This document shows positions 15,683-24,314 of a stretch of 43,016 nucleotides of DNA, piece after piece. This DNA is from an uncultured Bacillaceae bacterium (GTDB taxonomy: Bacteria > Bacillota > Bacilli > Bacillales > Alkalibacillaceae), in NCBI GenBank assembly GCA_937983065.1, contig CALKAL010000036.1, positions 1-43,016 on the forward strand, given 5' to 3'. The notes under the pieces were generated by a model. It searched no databases and had not been told where the DNA came from. It saw nothing but the letters and a program-made list of their open reading frames with translations. Every line of letters starts with the position of its first letter. Position 1 is the first letter of the stretch. Both the position numbers and the translations under genes were made by a program.

Positions 15683-16378
15683 ATGTCAAAGATTTTAATT
15701 GTTGAAGATGAAGAAAAAATTGCCCGAGTACTAGAACTTGAATTAACTTATGAAGGCTATGATGTGAAAAAAGCATACACGGGTTATGATGCGTTAGAGT
15801 TATATCGAGAAGAGGCATGGGATTTAATTTTATTAGATATTATGCTTCCTGAGATGAGCGGGATAGAATTGTTGCGGCGTATTCGAAAAGGTGACGACGA
15901 AATTCCTGTGATCTTACTGACGGCAAAAGATTCGATTGAAGATAAAGTGACAGGACTTGATCTCGGGGCGAATGATTATATTACAAAGCCGTTTCAAATT
16001 GAAGAATTGCTTGCCCGCATTCGAGTCGCTTTAAGAAATAAAAAAAATCAAGAAAAAGTTGATGAGAAAGGCTGGCTTCAATTTTCCGACTTACGGTTAA
16101 ATGAAGGAACGAGGGAAGTTTATCGAAAAGATCGGTTAATCGAATTAACGCCAAGGGAATTTGATTTACTCGTCTATCTATTAGAAAACCAAAAACAAGT
16201 GCTCACACGGGATCAAATTTTAAATAAAGTGTGGGGCTATGATTATATTGGCGATACGAATGTCGTTGATGTTTACATTCGTTATTTACGGAAAAAAATT
16301 GAATTAGAATCGGAAGCTCAATTAATTCATACCGTTCGTGGCGTAGGATATGTGTTAAAGGATGCTACAGGATCATGA
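15683..16378 (+). CDS. OmpR-family response regulator (YkoG/ArlR-like)
   Basis: The 231-residue protein has a receiver domain with phospho-acceptor Asp52, acidic pocket VEDEE, Thr80 and Lys102, then a winged-helix DNA-binding domain (about 130-228) with LTPREFDLLVYLLENQKQVLTRDQILNKVWGY and the DTNVVDVYIRYLRKKIE recognition helix. Phosphorylation by the kinase encoded next should alter promoter binding. The stop overlaps the kinase start (ATGA, 16375-16378), showing translational coupling. The kinase and PepSY genes downstream suggest the YkoGHI arrangement of Bacillus subtilis. Confidence 0.9.
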   Translation: MSKILIVEDEEKIARVLELELTYEGYDVKKAYTGYDALELYREEAWDLILLDIMLPEMSGIELLRRIRKGDDEIPVILLTAKDSIEDKVTGLDLGANDYITKPFQIEELLARIRVALRNKKNQEKVDEKGWLQFSDLRLNEGTREVYRKDRLIELTPREFDLLVYLLENQKQVLTRDQILNKVWGYDYIGDTNVVDVYIRYLRKKIELESEAQLIHTVRGVGYVLKDATGS

Positions 16379-17733
16379 AATTAAAAAATAAAATATTTTT
16401 GTATACAACGGTGTTATTCGTGATTATAATGATCATTATTTCCTTGACGATTTACTATACATTTTCAAATATTACGATGAATCGGGAAATCGATCGTGTA
16501 GAAGCGAATGCTAATAATATCGTTAGTATGGTTCAAGGTGCAAATTCCTCATATCCCGTTCAAGATATTATTAGAGTGTCCGTTCCTACTGATGGGATGA
16601 TTCGTGTCGTTTCAGAAGACGTTCCAGTCATCTCGATGGCTGTTTCGGGTGATCAGGCTCATCTTGTTGATGTTCCTTTTGAGTTTCCAACAGGGAAGTA
16701 CGAAAATATTATTGATGTTGAAAATGAAACATACGGCGTCGTTCAGCTTCCTGTCATTTGGGAAAATGGAGATGTCGTTTATTTACAGTTGTTTGAAAGC
16801 TTTGAAACAGTAAAAAATAACTTAAACGTTCTTATTTTAGTGCTATTAATTGTCTCTGGAATTGCGATTATTCCTATTATCCTGTCTGGAAAAATATTAT
16901 CAGATATCATCCTAACTCCGATTCAGTCGCTAATTCAGACGATGAATGATATTCGTAAGCATAATCAATTTAAGCATATTCCATTAGAAAAACATTCAAA
17001 TGATGAACTATATACGATGAGTCAAACGTTTAATGAGATGATAGATTTACTTAAAGAAAACTTTGAACGGCAAGAAGCTTTCGTATCTAATGCTTCCCAT
17101 GAGTTAAGAACACCGCTTACAGTTATTGAAAGCTATGCGAATTTATTAAAAAGAAGAGGGCTTGAGCGACCAGAAGTTGTAATGGAATCAATTGAAGCAA
17201 TTCATTCCGAAGCGTTGCGAATGAAAGATTTAACAGAACAGCTATTACTACTCGCTAAAAGAGATAAAGATTGGATTTTAAAAATAGAAGAAACGTCGTT
17301 ACAGGATATGTTAATCAACATCGTAAATAATGTAAAAAGAGCTTATGACCGAGAAGTTGAGTTGATTATTGAAGAAAATGCTGTTATTCGGACGGATCAA
17401 AATAAACTCCATCAGCTTCTATATATTTTTATTGATAATGCTCGGAAATATAGTGAAAGTTTAATTCATATAAAGCTTTACAAAAAAGATGAGCAAGCCG
17501 TTATTATCATTCGGGATAATGGAATCGGTATACCGAAGGAGTCGTTAAATCGTATTTTTGACCGGTTTTATCGAGTGGACGAAGCGCGTACCCGTGTTGA
17601 AGGGGGTAGTGGCTTAGGGCTTGCTGTTGCTAAGGAAATTGCTGATGCAATCGATGTGCATATCGATTTGGAAAGTGAAATTCACCAAGGTACAACAGTT
17701 ATTTTAACGATTAATTCATTATCTTCTCATTAA
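16375..17733 (+). CDS. Sensor histidine kinase (YkoH/ArlS-like)
   Basis: The 452-residue membrane kinase has two helices (about 8-29 and 150-171) flanking an extracytoplasmic domain of about 120 residues, a HAMP linker (about 172-225), the phospho-accepting His242 in SNASHELRTPL, and an ATPase domain with FIDNARKYSE, DNGIGIPKE, DRFYRVDEAR and GGSGLGLAVAKEI. All catalytic boxes are intact. The sensor domain has no recognised ligand motif. Two PepSY proteins that could share its extracellular signal or modulate it follow immediately. Confidence 0.9.
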   Translation: MKLKNKIFLYTTVLFVIIMIIISLTIYYTFSNITMNREIDRVEANANNIVSMVQGANSSYPVQDIIRVSVPTDGMIRVVSEDVPVISMAVSGDQAHLVDVPFEFPTGKYENIIDVENETYGVVQLPVIWENGDVVYLQLFESFETVKNNLNVLILVLLIVSGIAIIPIILSGKILSDIILTPIQSLIQTMNDIRKHNQFKHIPLEKHSNDELYTMSQTFNEMIDLLKENFERQEAFVSNASHELRTPLTVIESYANLLKRRGLERPEVVMESIEAIHSEALRMKDLTEQLLLLAKRDKDWILKIEETSLQDMLINIVNNVKRAYDREVELIIEENAVIRTDQNKLHQLLYIFIDNARKYSESLIHIKLYKKDEQAVIIIRDNGIGIPKESLNRIFDRFYRVDEARTRVEGGSGLGLAVAKEIADAIDVHIDLESEIHQGTTVILTINSLSSH

Positions 17734-17787
17734 TTTTTAATGTTCGTTAGCTATGATAGAAGCAAATGGATAAAAGGATTGAGGCTG

Positions 17788-18576
17788 ATGAAAAAGGAAA
17801 GATTTATTTGGATGATTGGTGGGGCAGTTATAACGGTTGTCATTTTCATTATAGCTCAACAATTCGTATTCGGTACTTCTTCTGCTGAGCATTTAACTGA
17901 AGCGGAAGCAGAGCAATTAGTATTATCGACTTACAATGGTGAAGTGGAGCAAATTACTGATGAGGGTGAAACGTATCAATTGACGATTCGCTTAGACCGA
18001 GGCTCTTATTTAATAGTTGTTGATAAAGCTTTAGGTGATATTATTGACATTGACCTTATTGAGGCTAATGATCAAATTGTAGAAAAAGAGCCGAGTATTG
18101 AGCAAAACGAGGATGATGAGAGAGAGGACTCCAACGAGCAGGAAATTGTAGAGGACGACACAGAAGCTGCGGAAGACAATGAAACAACGGTGATTGATGA
18201 ACAAGGAGCTCGGGAAATTGCTTTGGAAAATCGTGAAGGTGAAGTTGTAGAAGCTGAGTTTATACAAGAAGAAAATGATTCCTATTACAATATTGAAGTT
18301 CAAGCCGATGATACAACGACTTTTCTACAAATCGATGCTTTGACAGGGGATATATTTTATGAGGAGCAGAAAAGAGTAACTTTATTAACACAGAATGAAG
18401 CAGCACAAATTGCGTTAGATCAAGTTTTTGGTGAAATTGATGATATCGAAATTAAAGAGATTAACGGAGAAATTTATTTTTTAGTCGAAATTGAAACGGA
18501 TGATGATGATTTAGAAGCAGTCGTTCAAGTGCATAGTGTAACAGGTGAAACGACGATATATTGGGAAGAGGATTAA
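17788..18576 (+). CDS. PepSY-domain membrane protein, three repeats
   Basis: The 262-residue protein has a basic start and one N-terminal helix (about 8-26). Outside the membrane follow one PepSY-like unit (about 33-92, LTEAEAEQLVLSTYNGEVEQI), a very acidic linker (about 96-131), and two more units (IDEQGAREIALENREGEVVEA and LTQNEAAQIALDQVFGEIDDI). ATG 17788 is chosen on AAAAGGA spacing and because it gives a normal signal anchor; ATG 17740 has no good site. Only 54 nt separate it from the kinase and there is no terminator between, so it belongs to the same operon. YkoI is the comparable PepSY protein in Bacillus subtilis. Confidence 0.8.
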   Translation: MKKERFIWMIGGAVITVVIFIIAQQFVFGTSSAEHLTEAEAEQLVLSTYNGEVEQITDEGETYQLTIRLDRGSYLIVVDKALGDIIDIDLIEANDQIVEKEPSIEQNEDDEREDSNEQEIVEDDTEAAEDNETTVIDEQGAREIALENREGEVVEAEFIQEENDSYYNIEVQADDTTTFLQIDALTGDIFYEEQKRVTLLTQNEAAQIALDQVFGEIDDIEIKEINGEIYFLVEIETDDDDLEAVVQVHSVTGETTIYWEED

Positions 18577-18577
18577 A

Positions 18578-18605
18578 GGGATGCATAAAGCATCTCTTTT
18601 TTTAG
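18578..18605 (+). terminator. Terminator of the two-component/PepSY operon
   Basis: The GGGATGC/GCATCTC stem around 18578-18595 (one G-T pair) is followed by seven T residues. Confidence 0.8.
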
Positions 18606-18729
18606 TCAATAACATTTATTATAACGATTTTAAGCCTTTTCTAATCATTCTTTAATATACCTTTACCTATTTTCTCATTTGTGAGGTGTATCTTGAATAT
18701 AGAAACACAAAAACAAGGAGGAAATAAGA

Positions 18730-19539
18730 ATGAAAAGAAAATGGTTACTAGCAATTATAGCTTCAGTTGTTGCGGTAGGAGGAGCAATCGGTGCTTCGGC
18801 ATTAAGTGATTCATTATCGTCTGACAAAAGAAGTAACTCGAATCTAGAGGTAGAAGTGGATGATGATGAAATGGTGACATTAGATACGAAAACAATTTTA
18901 TCGGTTGAAGAATTGTTCGACATTGTTCTAGCTGAAGTTGACGGAACGATTGAAGAAATTGAATTAGAAGCTTATGATAAAGATCATGTCTATTTTGAAG
19001 TAGAAGTGAAGCAAAAGGGAAAAGAATATAAACTATACGTCGATGCTTATTCTGGTAAAGTGTTAGATAAGAAATTAGATGATGATGACGATGAAAAACA
19101 TCAAGCTAAAAAGGAAAATAGTGAAGATCAATCGACTAGTGAAAATAATGAACAAAAACAACCATCTAAGCAAGTAACTGTTGAAACGAAAACAGATCAA
19201 ACTAAAGCAAATAACGATGTTAAAAAAGAAACTAAGAAAGAAGAGACAACTAAAAAAGTAGAACAAAATAAACAAACAACTGAGACTAACAAAGAATCAA
19301 GCAAAAAGAAAGAGGCAACACAAAATAAAAAGTCAAAGGATAATGAAATAATTAGTATTGAAGAGGCAATTGAAATAGCTTTAAATATGGCTAATGGAAA
19401 AGTAATAGAAGTTGAGCTTGATAAAGATGACGGCCGTTTAGAATACGAAGTTGAAATTGATCTTCCTAATGGTAAAGAAGCAGAAATTGAAATTGATGCT
19501 TATACAGGTAAGGTATTAGAGTTTGAATTAGATGATTAA
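18730..19539 (+). CDS. Secreted or anchored PepSY protein, two repeats with a charged linker
   Basis: The 269-residue protein starts MKRKWLLAIIASVVAVGGAIGASA, a signal peptide or anchor. A first PepSY unit (about 56-115, LSVEELFDIVLAEVDGTIEEI...YSGKVLDKKLDDDDDEK) and a second at the C-terminus (ISIEEAIEIALNMANGKVIEV...YTGKVLEFELDD) flank about 90 residues rich in Lys, Glu, Thr, Gln and Asn, likely disordered. AAGGAGG precedes the ATG. It follows the two-component operon but after a terminator, so it has its own promoter and may be a target of the response regulator. Confidence 0.8.
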   Translation: MKRKWLLAIIASVVAVGGAIGASALSDSLSSDKRSNSNLEVEVDDDEMVTLDTKTILSVEELFDIVLAEVDGTIEEIELEAYDKDHVYFEVEVKQKGKEYKLYVDAYSGKVLDKKLDDDDDEKHQAKKENSEDQSTSENNEQKQPSKQVTVETKTDQTKANNDVKKETKKEETTKKVEQNKQTTETNKESSKKKEATQNKKSKDNEIISIEEAIEIALNMANGKVIEVELDKDDGRLEYEVEIDLPNGKEAEIEIDAYTGKVLEFELDD

Positions 19540-19550
19540 ATAAAAAAGAG

Positions 19551-19586
19551 CACGTGAATTCATTATTCGGAATTCACGTGTTTTAT
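19551..19586. terminator. Bidirectional terminator
   Basis: A perfect 10-bp stem (19551-19560 with 19571-19580) with flanking A and T runs separates the PepSY gene from the convergent 47-residue gene. Confidence 0.8.
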
Positions 19587-19726
19587 TTAAATAGCTTTCT
19601 TATCATTCTACCTGTTTGTCTTCCAGCAACTCTTCTACCAATCCGTTGTTTAACTCTCCCTCTGCGAACGGCATCGACATCATTCCATATTCTTAACATT
19701 TTGTAAATTTTTGACTTCAAACTCAT
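19583..19726 (-). CDS. Small basic conserved protein (47 aa)
   Basis: Minus-strand ATG 19726 opens MSLKSKIYKMLRIWNDVDAV, followed by an Arg/Lys-rich stretch (RRGRVKQRIGRRVAGRQTG) and MIRKLFK. I recall small Bacillus proteins of the same length and pattern, such as those with KIYKxxRxxNDVxAVxxGRVxxRxGRR, but cannot name a family. A GAGTGGGG sequence lies just upstream as a possible ribosome site. The strongly basic helix could bind nucleic acid, RNA or membrane phospholipid; that is inference. Confidence 0.6.
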   Translation of the reverse strand: MSLKSKIYKMLRIWNDVDAVRRGRVKQRIGRRVAGRQTGRMIRKLFK

Positions 19727-19791
19727 CTGCCCCACTCCCATTCAAAATGGTATTGAAAGTTCTTATTAAATATCATTTTCAGCTGTTAGTG

Positions 19792-19820
19792 TTGAAAAAT
19801 TTATATATATTCGTTAAAAT
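19792..19820 (+). promoter_or_regulatory. Promoter of the thiT riboswitch transcript
   Basis: TTGAAA (19792-19797) and TAAAAT (19815-19820) are 17 nt apart, placing the start near 19827, about 25 nt before the TPP aptamer. Confidence 0.6.
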
Positions 19821-19852
19821 TAATATAACAAAAAAAGCAAAATAATTAAAGA

Positions 19853-19940
19853 CCACAAGGGGAGCCGAATGGCTGAGAGTGAACAATTGAGTTCAGACCC
19901 TTTGAACCTGTTAGTTAGTACTAGCGTAGGGATGTGGCTT
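19853..19940 (+). ncRNA. TPP (thi-box) riboswitch
   Basis: The conserved thi-box elements occur in order: ACAAGGGGAGC at the start, GGCTGAGAGTGAAC in the middle, then GACCCTTTGAACCTG and TAGCGTAGGGA near the end. These form the two arms that enclose thiamine pyrophosphate. It is followed by a terminator hairpin and thiT, so high thiamine pyrophosphate should stop transcription before the transporter gene. Confidence 0.95.
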
Positions 19941-19950
19941 TATCAATGGT

Positions 19951-19999
19951 GCAATGCTGGGTAAATCCATGATGAGGCCTCCCGTGCATTGCTTTTTTT
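19951..19999 (+). terminator. Riboswitch expression-platform terminator
   Basis: GCAATGC...GGG (19951-19962) pairs with CCC..GCATTGC (19981-19992), followed by seven T residues. This is a regulated terminator between the TPP aptamer and thiT. Confidence 0.8.
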
Positions 20000-20025
20000 G
20001 TGTTCACAAAAAGGGAGGAATTGTC

Positions 20026-20592
20026 GTGCAAAATAAACGATTATTAATGTTAGTTGAAATTGCTATTTTTTCAACATTAGCTTTCGTGCTTGACTTTATT
20101 ACGTTATTTAAAATGCCTCAAGGTGGTTCGGTAACAATTAGTATGATTCCTGTGTTTATCGTAGCTATTAGATGGGGATTAAAAGCAGGGCTTGCTTCAG
20201 GTGCGATTTTCGGGTTTTTACAATTGATTTACGCGGGAATTGCTATTAATGTTGTTCAAGGAGTTTTTGAGTATGTCGTTGCATTTTTAGTGTTAGGATT
20301 TGCAGGATTATTTTCTAAACAAATTAATTCGGCACTTAACAATGAATCAAGGGGATCACTCGTTACATGGATTGTCACTGCGACTTTTGTAGCGAGCTCT
20401 TTAAGATATTTAGCTCACGTAGTAGCCGGTATCTATTGGTGGTCGGCTTATACACCTGAAGGTCAAACCGTATTAGGATACTCATTAGTGTATAACGCGA
20501 CCTATATGTTACCGTCATTTATTTTATCAGCAATTATTTGTGTCATTATTTTCATAACTAGACCAGCGCTGATCGTACAAAAAGCAGCATGA
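20026..20592 (+). CDS. thiT: Thiamine transporter ThiT (ECF S component)
   Basis: The 188-residue membrane protein has about six helices and the family features RLLMLVEIAIFSTLAFVLD, FKMPQGGSVTISMIPVFIVAIRWGLKAG and a late SLRYLAHVVAGIYWWSAYTPEG, which line the thiamine pocket. It captures thiamine and works with the shared EcfAA'T module encoded elsewhere. GTG 20026 is the start because GGGAGG (20013-20018) has 7-nt spacing; the upstream ATG at 19954 lies inside the riboswitch terminator. Control is by the TPP riboswitch. Confidence 0.95.
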   Translation: MQNKRLLMLVEIAIFSTLAFVLDFITLFKMPQGGSVTISMIPVFIVAIRWGLKAGLASGAIFGFLQLIYAGIAINVVQGVFEYVVAFLVLGFAGLFSKQINSALNNESRGSLVTWIVTATFVASSLRYLAHVVAGIYWWSAYTPEGQTVLGYSLVYNATYMLPSFILSAIICVIIFITRPALIVQKAA

Positions 20593-20602
20593 TCATTTAA
20601 TG

Positions 20603-20637
20603 AGGACCCTCTTTTCCCAGCAAGGAGGGTCCTTTTA
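20603..20637 (+). terminator. Terminator of thiT
   Basis: A perfect 9-bp stem (20603-20611 with 20625-20633) is followed by TTTAATT. Confidence 0.8.
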
Positions 20638-20705
20638 ATTATGATTCCTTTCATTTTCTGATAAAATAGAAGAACATCTATTAATGGAAATAAGGAGGCT
20701 ATATT

Positions 20706-21179
20706 ATGCTTTACAATATTGAAGTTAAACGTAGTGATGGTGGCCATCAAACGTTAGAAGAGTTTCAAGGTCAACCGATGTTAATTGTGAATACAGCAAG
20801 TAAGTGTGGCTTTACACCTCAATTTGAAGGGCTGCAAAATCTTTATGAATCATATAAGGATAAAGGTTTTGTCGTTTTAGGTTTTCCGTCTGATCAGTTC
20901 ATGAATCAAGAGTTTGATACACAAGATGAAATTATGGAATTCTGTCAATCAAATTACGGAGTCACCTTCCCAATGTTCCATAAGACAGAAGTAAAAGGAC
21001 CTAATAAAAGTGAACTGTTTCAATATTTGACGAAAGAGAAAAAAGGAATATTAGGTGAAGAAATTAAATGGAATTTTACAAAGTTTCTCATTGATCAAAA
21101 CGGTGAGCTAGTTAAACGCTATTCACCACAAACTAAACCAGAAAAAATTAAAGAAGATATTGAGAAATTAATTAGTTAA
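20706..21179 (+). CDS. Glutathione peroxidase-family thiol peroxidase
   Basis: The 157-residue enzyme has the glutathione-peroxidase tetrad: Cys34 (NTASKCGFTPQ), Gln68 (MNQEF), Trp122 and Asn123 (KWNFTKFLID). Cys80 in MEFCQSNYGVTFPMF sits where thioredoxin-dependent members carry the resolving cysteine, so the reductant is probably thioredoxin rather than glutathione. The usual GFPCNQF is GFPSDQF here. It resembles Bacillus BsaA. AAGGAGG precedes the ATG. It is monocistronic between terminators. Confidence 0.92.
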   Translation: MLYNIEVKRSDGGHQTLEEFQGQPMLIVNTASKCGFTPQFEGLQNLYESYKDKGFVVLGFPSDQFMNQEFDTQDEIMEFCQSNYGVTFPMFHKTEVKGPNKSELFQYLTKEKKGILGEEIKWNFTKFLIDQNGELVKRYSPQTKPEKIKEDIEKLIS

Positions 21180-21182
21180 ATT

Positions 21183-21371
21183 TTATATTAGGCGAAAAGA
21201 TGGTTTAAGTAAAAGCGAAGACTGAGTATTAACGGTCAGAGCAGAAGCCACGTAGGTCGGACGGCCTGGCGTGACAGTTGATATTAGACCTGTCATTTTA
21301 CCTAACCAATAATCTTGTAATTTTAAAGAAAAAGCCGTCATCGAGAAGCCAATAATTAATATACCAAACAA
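21183..21371 (-). other. Orphan reading frame or gene remnant
   Basis: A 62-codon minus-strand frame starts at TTG 21371 directly after a stop codon and beside a hairpin, with no ribosome site. It opens with a hydrophobic stretch, MFGILIIGFSMTAFSLKLQDYW, and ends without domain features. It may be the 3' end of a lost membrane-protein gene or chance. Together with the two following hairpins it makes up the 403-base gap before the chemoreceptor gene. Confidence 0.2.
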
Positions 21372-21374
21372 TTA

Positions 21375-21420
21375 AACCTATGGAATTTACATATTTAAAT
21401 AAATTCCATAGGTTGTTTTT
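21375..21420 (+). terminator. Terminator of the peroxidase region
   Basis: A perfect 14- to 15-bp stem (about 21375-21389 with 21400-21414) is followed by GTTTTTT. Confidence 0.75.
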
Positions 21421-21422
21421 TG

Positions 21423-21461
21423 TCGAATTTTGTACTATTTAGCTAAAATTCGAGTCTTTTT
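21423..21461 (+). terminator. Second, tandem hairpin
   Basis: A perfect 9-bp stem (21423-21431 with 21445-21453) with a 13-nt loop is followed by GTCTTTTT. It lies directly after the first terminator. Its left arm contains TGTCGAA, a Spo0A-box-like word. Confidence 0.5.
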
Positions 21462-21582
21462 GAGAATAAAGGCAAAATTAGTACAACATTTTCCAATATA
21501 CTATTGAATTAATGCTCTAAAATCAATAAAATAATAAGTAAAAGGTTATGGGTAAATATATTTATATAGAGGGGAATGTCTT

Positions 21583-23574
21583 TTGAAAAAGATAAAACGA
21601 TTATTTACAAAGAACTTAAGACGTCAATTTTTAATTCCTGTCATTCTATTAATTTTAATAACAGGTATATTTATAACAGCAACAAGTTATTTCATTACTT
21701 TAAATCAAACAATTAGTAGTCATGAAGAAAGTATTGAAAATCAAATTATAACGACAGAAGGCTCTTTTCATTCGTTATTCGAGAATGTGGAGCATAATGT
21801 TAATCGAATTGCTGAAGAAACCTTTTTACTCGGTTACTCCTCAGTGCAAGAGGAGCTTCATAGTCGATATCGAGAACTCGTTCAAAGTAACCCGAACTAT
21901 AGAATCGCCTACTTTGGAAGAGAAGATTCTGGGGAGGTGATTTTATATCCGAATCTGTTAAATCTCCAAGATGATCCAAGAGAACAAGAGTGGTACAAGC
22001 TGGCGGCTGAAAACAAAGATGAAGTCATTTGGACAGATCCGTACATAGATGAATCATCAGGTCAAACGTTAGTGACTGCTGCAAAATCAAATCATAGTCT
22101 AGACCGTTTAAATGGTGTATTTGCCCTCGATATTAACCTCGGAAACTTAATATCAATTATGGAAGAGGTAACGATAGGCGAATCTGGTTATATGTTCGTT
22201 TTAAGTTCAAATGGAAATTACGTGTTCCATCCAGATAGAGAATTCTTCCTGCAATCAGCTGAAGAGACTCCATTTTATCAGTTTATTATGGACGAAGAGA
22301 TGGGATCAAATCGGTTTGATATTGATGGGGAAGAAATGTTAGTAGCCCACGTCACGAATGAACAATCGAATTGGAAAATTGTCGGCGTTGCTTCAATCGA
22401 TGAAATTAGAGACCAAGCTAATGAAGTTATTATTCCGATATTTTTATCCTTAACGGCTGTCATTTTGTTAGCAATTATTATATTATTCTTTTTAACTCGA
22501 CGAATAACAAAGCCAATCGCAAAATTGCAAGAGGGGATGCGATTAGCTGGTAACGGTGATTTAACCGTCGATGTACGTAATAATCGAGATGATGAGCTAG
22601 GAAAATTATCAGAGCACTTCTATGACATGTTAGTACGTGTTCGGGGATTACTAGATAATGTAAGTCGTACGTCTGATAGTGTGAGTGATGCGGCACAAAA
22701 CGTCGTTGCAAATGCGGAGGAAAACAGTGCGGCATCTCAAGAAGTAGCGACGACTATTCATCATATTGCAACGGGAGCCACATCTCAAGCTGAGCTCGTC
22801 GATGAAAACTATCATTCTGTTAACGAGCTAGCGGAACAAATAAATACTGTCGTTGAACAAAACGATCGAATTCAGAAAGGCTCTCATGAATTATTAGCTA
22901 AATCAAAAGAAGCATTAGAAGCGATGAATATGTTAAGAAGCCATTCAAACTCTACAAACGATATGGCAAAAGAAATGTACGATTCGATTCAAATTTTACA
23001 TGAACGTTCAGAAAATATAAGTGAAGTTGTTGTAACATTATCTGAAATTGCTTCGAGAACAAATTTATTAGCCCTTAATGCGGCGATTGAAGCGGCCAGA
23101 GCTGGCGAAGCGGGTAAAGGGTTTGCGGTTGTAGCTGAAGAGGTTAGAAAATTAGCAGAGCAAACGGAACATTCGTTAGAAAATGTTTCAGAGATGGTCG
23201 AAAATATGCAGGAGCAGACAGATACGATTGTTGAGTTAATTAATAAAACGAATGATATTATGAACAATCAAACTGAAATCGTCGATCAAACTGAAGAAGC
23301 CTTTAATGAAACTTATGATACAGTGAATGATAATAATCAAGCTGTCACTAGTATTATGAAGACGATGGAAGATATGGTGAAACAAAAAGATGACCTCGTT
23401 AGACGAATGGAAGAGATTAGTTCCGTTACAGAGGAAACAACAGCAGGGACAGAAGAAGTATCCGCATCTGTTGAACAAATGAGTGCATCGATGGAGCAAT
23501 TGAACGACTTAGCTCAAAATTTAGAGGAAGTATCTGTGGAGCTAAAAGAAGAAATGAAAAAGTTTAACATATAA
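21583..23574 (+). CDS. Methyl-accepting chemotaxis protein with dCache sensor
   Basis: The 663-residue chemoreceptor has a first helix (about 13-37), a large extracellular double-Cache domain (about 40-284; note EQEWYKLAAENKDEVIWTDPYIDESSGQTLVTAAK and GESGYMFVLSSNGNYVFHPD), a second helix (about 285-308), HAMP (about 308-362) and a long signalling coiled coil. The tip is RTNLLALNAAIEAARAGEAGKGFAVVAEEVRKLAEQT, which contacts CheA and CheW. TTG 21583 has GAGGGG 8 nt upstream; an ATG at 21576 is out of frame. dCache domains of this type often bind amino acids or other small metabolites. It is monocistronic. Confidence 0.93.
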   Translation: MKKIKRLFTKNLRRQFLIPVILLILITGIFITATSYFITLNQTISSHEESIENQIITTEGSFHSLFENVEHNVNRIAEETFLLGYSSVQEELHSRYRELVQSNPNYRIAYFGREDSGEVILYPNLLNLQDDPREQEWYKLAAENKDEVIWTDPYIDESSGQTLVTAAKSNHSLDRLNGVFALDINLGNLISIMEEVTIGESGYMFVLSSNGNYVFHPDREFFLQSAEETPFYQFIMDEEMGSNRFDIDGEEMLVAHVTNEQSNWKIVGVASIDEIRDQANEVIIPIFLSLTAVILLAIIILFFLTRRITKPIAKLQEGMRLAGNGDLTVDVRNNRDDELGKLSEHFYDMLVRVRGLLDNVSRTSDSVSDAAQNVVANAEENSAASQEVATTIHHIATGATSQAELVDENYHSVNELAEQINTVVEQNDRIQKGSHELLAKSKEALEAMNMLRSHSNSTNDMAKEMYDSIQILHERSENISEVVVTLSEIASRTNLLALNAAIEAARAGEAGKGFAVVAEEVRKLAEQTEHSLENVSEMVENMQEQTDTIVELINKTNDIMNNQTEIVDQTEEAFNETYDTVNDNNQAVTSIMKTMEDMVKQKDDLVRRMEEISSVTEETTAGTEEVSASVEQMSASMEQLNDLAQNLEEVSVELKEEMKKFNI

Positions 23575-23620
23575 AAAATTGGGGCAATCCATTCCGTAAT
23601 CGGTGGATGCCCCAATTTTT
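23574..23620. terminator. Bidirectional terminator
   Basis: A long stem (about 23574-23590 with 23604-23620) with flanking A and T runs lies between the chemoreceptor gene and the convergent operon. Confidence 0.85.
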
Positions 23621-23630
23621 TAACTCGATT

Positions 23631-24284
23631 TTATATTTCTTTCATAATACTTTTACTTTTAAAAAGAAGTGCATTGTCATTGTACGTTATCGTTATGTTT
23701 CCTCTAGATAAATTTAAATCATTTTTTAACATTTCAATAATGTCATCTAGCTTTTCCTCATCATCATCTTCTTTAGCACGATCGAGTGTAATCCGAATGA
23801 CTGGATGTGCGTCATCTTGACCACCTAGAGATGGAATGTTGTCTGGACTAATGTTTAATCGTTCTCCAATATCTTTTTGGTAAACAATCCATACTTCATT
23901 AACGATATCTCCAAAAGCATCATCAAGAATCGGGTTTAAAAACGTTTCTAGCTCATGTTCCCACGTTTCGGCAACGATGCTGTCAATCATTTCCCCGGTT
24001 TCTCGGTCTCTAAATACTAATATGCGGAAATCATCATTACCTTCAATCTCAGCAATAGCTGCATATGTAAACTCTTGATAAATGTCCATATTATCATGTA
24101 ATACGTCTACAACTGTTATCGTTTCATCATAAGTTTCATTTAAATATTGCTGGGCATCTTCTTGAATTTGCTCTTTGTATTCGGGATCTCCTTTTATCCC
24201 AAGATAATTCATGTAAGCAATATACCCGATAACAATGAGTCCGACTACGATGACTGATATTAATACCTTCTGTTTTGTTTCCAT
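23631..24284 (-). CDS. Single-pass membrane protein of unknown function
   Basis: The 217-residue protein has one N-terminal helix (about 7-27, VLISVIVVGLIVIGYIAYMNYLG) and an acidic extracytoplasmic domain of mixed alpha/beta character (ITVVDVLHDNMDIYQEFTY, FRILVFRDRETGEMIDSI, VIRITLDRAKEDDDEEKLDD). ATG 24284 follows AGGTGGAG; the in-frame TTG at 24299 overlaps that site. It is the last gene of an operon with a chemoreceptor and a nitroreductase (30-nt gap). I do not recognise the family. Confidence 0.65.
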   Translation of the reverse strand: METKQKVLISVIVVGLIVIGYIAYMNYLGIKGDPEYKEQIQEDAQQYLNETYDETITVVDVLHDNMDIYQEFTYAAIAEIEGNDDFRILVFRDRETGEMIDSIVAETWEHELETFLNPILDDAFGDIVNEVWIVYQKDIGERLNISPDNIPSLGGQDDAHPVIRITLDRAKEDDDEEKLDDIIEMLKNDLNLSRGNITITYNDNALLFKSKSIMKEI

Positions 24285-24314
24285 TATGCTCCACCTCAAA
24301 AGTGTTGAATAAAA

